Assembly: GCA_905236895.1 (NCBI GenBank)
Contig: CAJOQI010000096.1
Location: 1 to 7,368 of the forward strand
Length of the DNA: 7,368 nucleotides
Direction of reading: 5' to 3'
Source of the DNA: an uncultured Peptostreptococcaceae bacterium
Lineage (GTDB): Bacteria > Bacillota > Clostridia > Peptostreptococcales > Anaerovoracaceae
Below, one piece after another: positions 5,575 to 7,368 of this stretch. The notes under the pieces are model-generated. The model was not told where the DNA came from and made no database searches. It saw only the letters and a program-made list of their open reading frames with translations. Each line of letters opens with the position of its first letter. Within the stretch, counting starts at the first letter, position 1. Position numbers and translations under genes: made by a program.

Positions 5575-7368
5575 ATGAATCAGAACGAACAAAACAACGC
5601 TCCCAATCAGGAAAGCGTTAATCCGGAAACTGTTGAAGAAGAACTCACCGAAGAAAAAATCGGAGAGCAGAGACAGATAAGAAGAGAGAAGCTGAAGGAA
5701 CTGAGAGAGGCAGGTCGCGATCCTTTCCTCCAGGAGACTTGGGATGTAACGGCTCACAGCGTTGACATCAAAGATAATTTTGATGCCATGGAGGACCAGG
5801 AAGTTTCTATCGCCGGCCGTATCATGACCAAGAGGATCATGGGCAAGGCGGCTTTCTTTGATCTTCAGGACAAGCAGGGAAGAATCCAGTGTTATATCAA
5901 GAGGGACGACATCGGAACGGACGAATACACCTGGTTCAAGACCTATGACATCGGCGACATCGTTGGCGTTGTGGGTAAGGTGTTTAAGACCAAGACCGAG
6001 GAAATCTCCGTTCACGTGGAGAAGTTGGCTCTGCTGACCAAATCTCTTCAGGTGCTGCCGGATAAGTTCAAGGGTCTGGTTGATCAGGACATCAGATACA
6101 GACAGCGCTATGTGGATCTGGTTATGAATCCTGAGGTAAGGGAAACCTTCCTGAAGAGGGCTGCTATTATAAAGGAAATAAAGAGAGTGCTTGAAGAGGA
6201 CTACGGTTATCTGGAAGTTGATACTCCTATCTTGACCGTAATCGCCGGCGGTGCCAATGCCCGTCCCTTCAACACTCATCACAATACCTTGGATCTGGAT
6301 ATGAAGCTTAGAATTTCCAACGAGCTCTATTTGAAGCGCCTTATCGTTGGTGGTTTGGATAGAGTTTACGAGATGGGCAAGATGTTCAGAAACGAGGGAA
6401 TGGATAAGAATCATAATCCGGAGTTCACTTCCATGGAATGCTATATGGCCTATGGCAATATGGAAAGCGTAATGGACGTAACGGAGCAGCTGGTTTATAA
6501 GGCTGCAATGGCTGTAAACGGAAGTCCCATTATTAAATACCAGGGCAAGGAGTTCAACGTAACTCCGCCTTGGCGCCGTTTGAATATGGCGGATGCGGTT
6601 AAGGAGATTACCGGCGTTGACTTCGGAAAGATCGATAATGATGAGGATGCCCGTGCAGCAGCAATCGGTTACGGTATGGACGCGGAGGAAGTTGCTGGAA
6701 TGACTCGGGGCAAGCTCATCGCCGAAATGTTCGAGGCCTATTGCGAGGACGCTCCCGGATATTTGGACGGACCCGTATTTGTGGTCGGCCATCCCGTTGA
6801 GATTTCTCCTCTTGCAAAGAGAGATCCGGAGGATCCCAGAATCACCCGTCGTTTCGAAGCCTATATCAATGGTTGGGAAATCGCCAACGCTTTCTCCGAA
6901 CTGAACGACCCAATCGACCAGTATGAGAGATTTGCCGAACAACAAAGGCAGCTGGATACAGGAGAGGACGACGAGGCCCATCCAATGGATATGGATTTCG
7001 TCAATGCTTTGGAGGTTGGAATGCCTCCCACAGGCGGACTGGGAGTAGGAATCGACAGAGTGATTATGTTGATTACGGACGCGCCGAGTATTAGGGACGT
7101 GATACTGTTCCCGACGATGAAACCAATAGGCTCAGGAAGCGCAGAAAATAAGGGTTCTGAAGAGGCAAATGACAAAACTTACGACCAATTTACGACCGTT
7201 TCCGAAAAAATCGATTTTTCAAATGTGGTAATTGAGCCTTTGTTTGAGGAGCAGGTTGACTTTGAAACCTTCAGTAAGTCGGACTTCAGAGCAGTTAAGG
7301 TCAAGGATTGCGTAGCAGTACCAAAGAGCAAAAAACTTCTGCAGTTCACATTAGATGATGGAACCGGA
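5575..7368 (+). CDS. lysS: Class II lysyl-tRNA synthetase with C-terminal tRNA-binding domain (3'-truncated)
   Basis: The open frame of 598 codons has no stop before the window ends. LysRS charges tRNA-Lys with lysine using ATP. After a polar, acidic N-terminal tail comes QIRREKLKELREAGRDPF, the usual LysRS entry. The OB-fold anticodon-binding domain follows (about 75-160). The class II catalytic domain shows motif 1 around YLEVDTPIL (212-220), the block GGANARPFNTHHN (225-237), motif 2 FRNEG...HNPEFTSMECY (271-290), VEISPLAKR (about 409-417) and motif 3 GGLGVGIDRV (487-496). The core ends at RDVILFPTMKP (507-517), where the E. coli-type enzyme also stops after a few more residues. Here the same frame continues through a polar linker (518-545) into VDFETFSKSDFRAVKV and VPKSKKLLQFTLDDG (561-596). 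This is the start of a tRNA-binding domain like the C-terminus of MetRS and Arc1p/EMAPII (Pfam tRNA_bind). About 80 extra residues are visible and the rest lies outside. That domain should raise general tRNA affinity and may support dimerisation. Co-transcribed with greA. Confidence 0.96.
   Translation, partial: MNQNEQNNAPNQESVNPETVEEELTEEKIGEQRQIRREKLKELREAGRDPFLQETWDVTAHSVDIKDNFDAMEDQEVSIAGRIMTKRIMGKAAFFDLQDKQGRIQCYIKRDDIGTDEYTWFKTYDIGDIVGVVGKVFKTKTEEISVHVEKLALLTKSLQVLPDKFKGLVDQDIRYRQRYVDLVMNPEVRETFLKRAAIIKEIKRVLEEDYGYLEVDTPILTVIAGGANARPFNTHHNTLDLDMKLRISNELYLKRLIVGGLDRVYEMGKMFRNEGMDKNHNPEFTSMECYMAYGNMESVMDVTEQLVYKAAMAVNGSPIIKYQGKEFNVTPPWRRLNMADAVKEITGVDFGKIDNDEDARAAAIGYGMDAEEVAGMTRGKLIAEMFEAYCEDAPGYLDGPVFVVGHPVEISPLAKRDPEDPRITRRFEAYINGWEIANAFSELNDPIDQYERFAEQQRQLDTGEDDEAHPMDMDFVNALEVGMPPTGGLGVGIDRVIMLITDAPSIRDVILFPTMKPIGSGSAENKGSEEANDKTYDQFTTVSEKIDFSNVVIEPLFEEQVDFETFSKSDFRAVKVKDCVAVPKSKKLLQFTLDDGTG

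Noticed and set aside
5521..6981. 486-codon open frame on the - strand opposite lysS
   Set aside because: It lies antisense to an unmistakable LysRS, has no recognisable domains, and its composition is what the complement of an aaRS gene gives. It is a shadow frame.

Overview
The window looks like a chromosomal segment of a low- to mid-GC Firmicute, most likely a member of the Clostridia close to Lachnospiraceae. The clues are the AGA/AGG-rich arginine codons, the GGAGG-type ribosome binding sites, the greA-lysS gene pair, and the resemblance of the racemase to clostridial alanine/ornithine racemases. This placement is an inference from gene content; no search was run. All genes are on the + strand. 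No tRNA, rRNA, CRISPR array, insertion sequence or phage gene is visible.

Region 1 (1-310). The window opens inside the last 62 codons of a gene whose tail resembles diaminopimelate epimerase (DapF). A 121-base gap follows, holding two perfect 8-bp inverted repeats. The first probably ends the upstream transcript. The second lies just ahead of the next gene.

Region 2 (311-4988). This is a two-gene unit. The first gene encodes a 1194-residue protein made of two complete acyl-CoA-synthetase-like (AMP-binding) modules in tandem. The second encodes a PLP-dependent alanine/ornithine-racemase-family enzyme. The two reading frames overlap by 8 bases, and the racemase has its own ribosome binding site inside the ligase gene, so they are very likely co-transcribed and translationally coupled. 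The pair is the least ordinary part of the window: a double-headed acid-activating enzyme linked to an amino-acid racemase, with no carrier protein or condensation domain present.

Region 3 (4985-7368). A perfect consensus housekeeping promoter (TTGACA, 17-base spacer, TATAAT) overlaps the racemase stop codon and drives greA (transcript cleavage factor) and lysS (lysyl-tRNA synthetase), which are 19 bases apart. No terminator separates the racemase from greA, so read-through from region 2 is possible. lysS runs off the window. Before it does, it passes the normal end of a bacterial LysRS and enters a MetG/Arc1p-type tRNA-binding domain, so this LysRS carries a C-terminal tRNA-binding extension.

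The best leads are the tandem ligase, its coupling to the racemase, and the LysRS fusion. None is shown here to be a new system.
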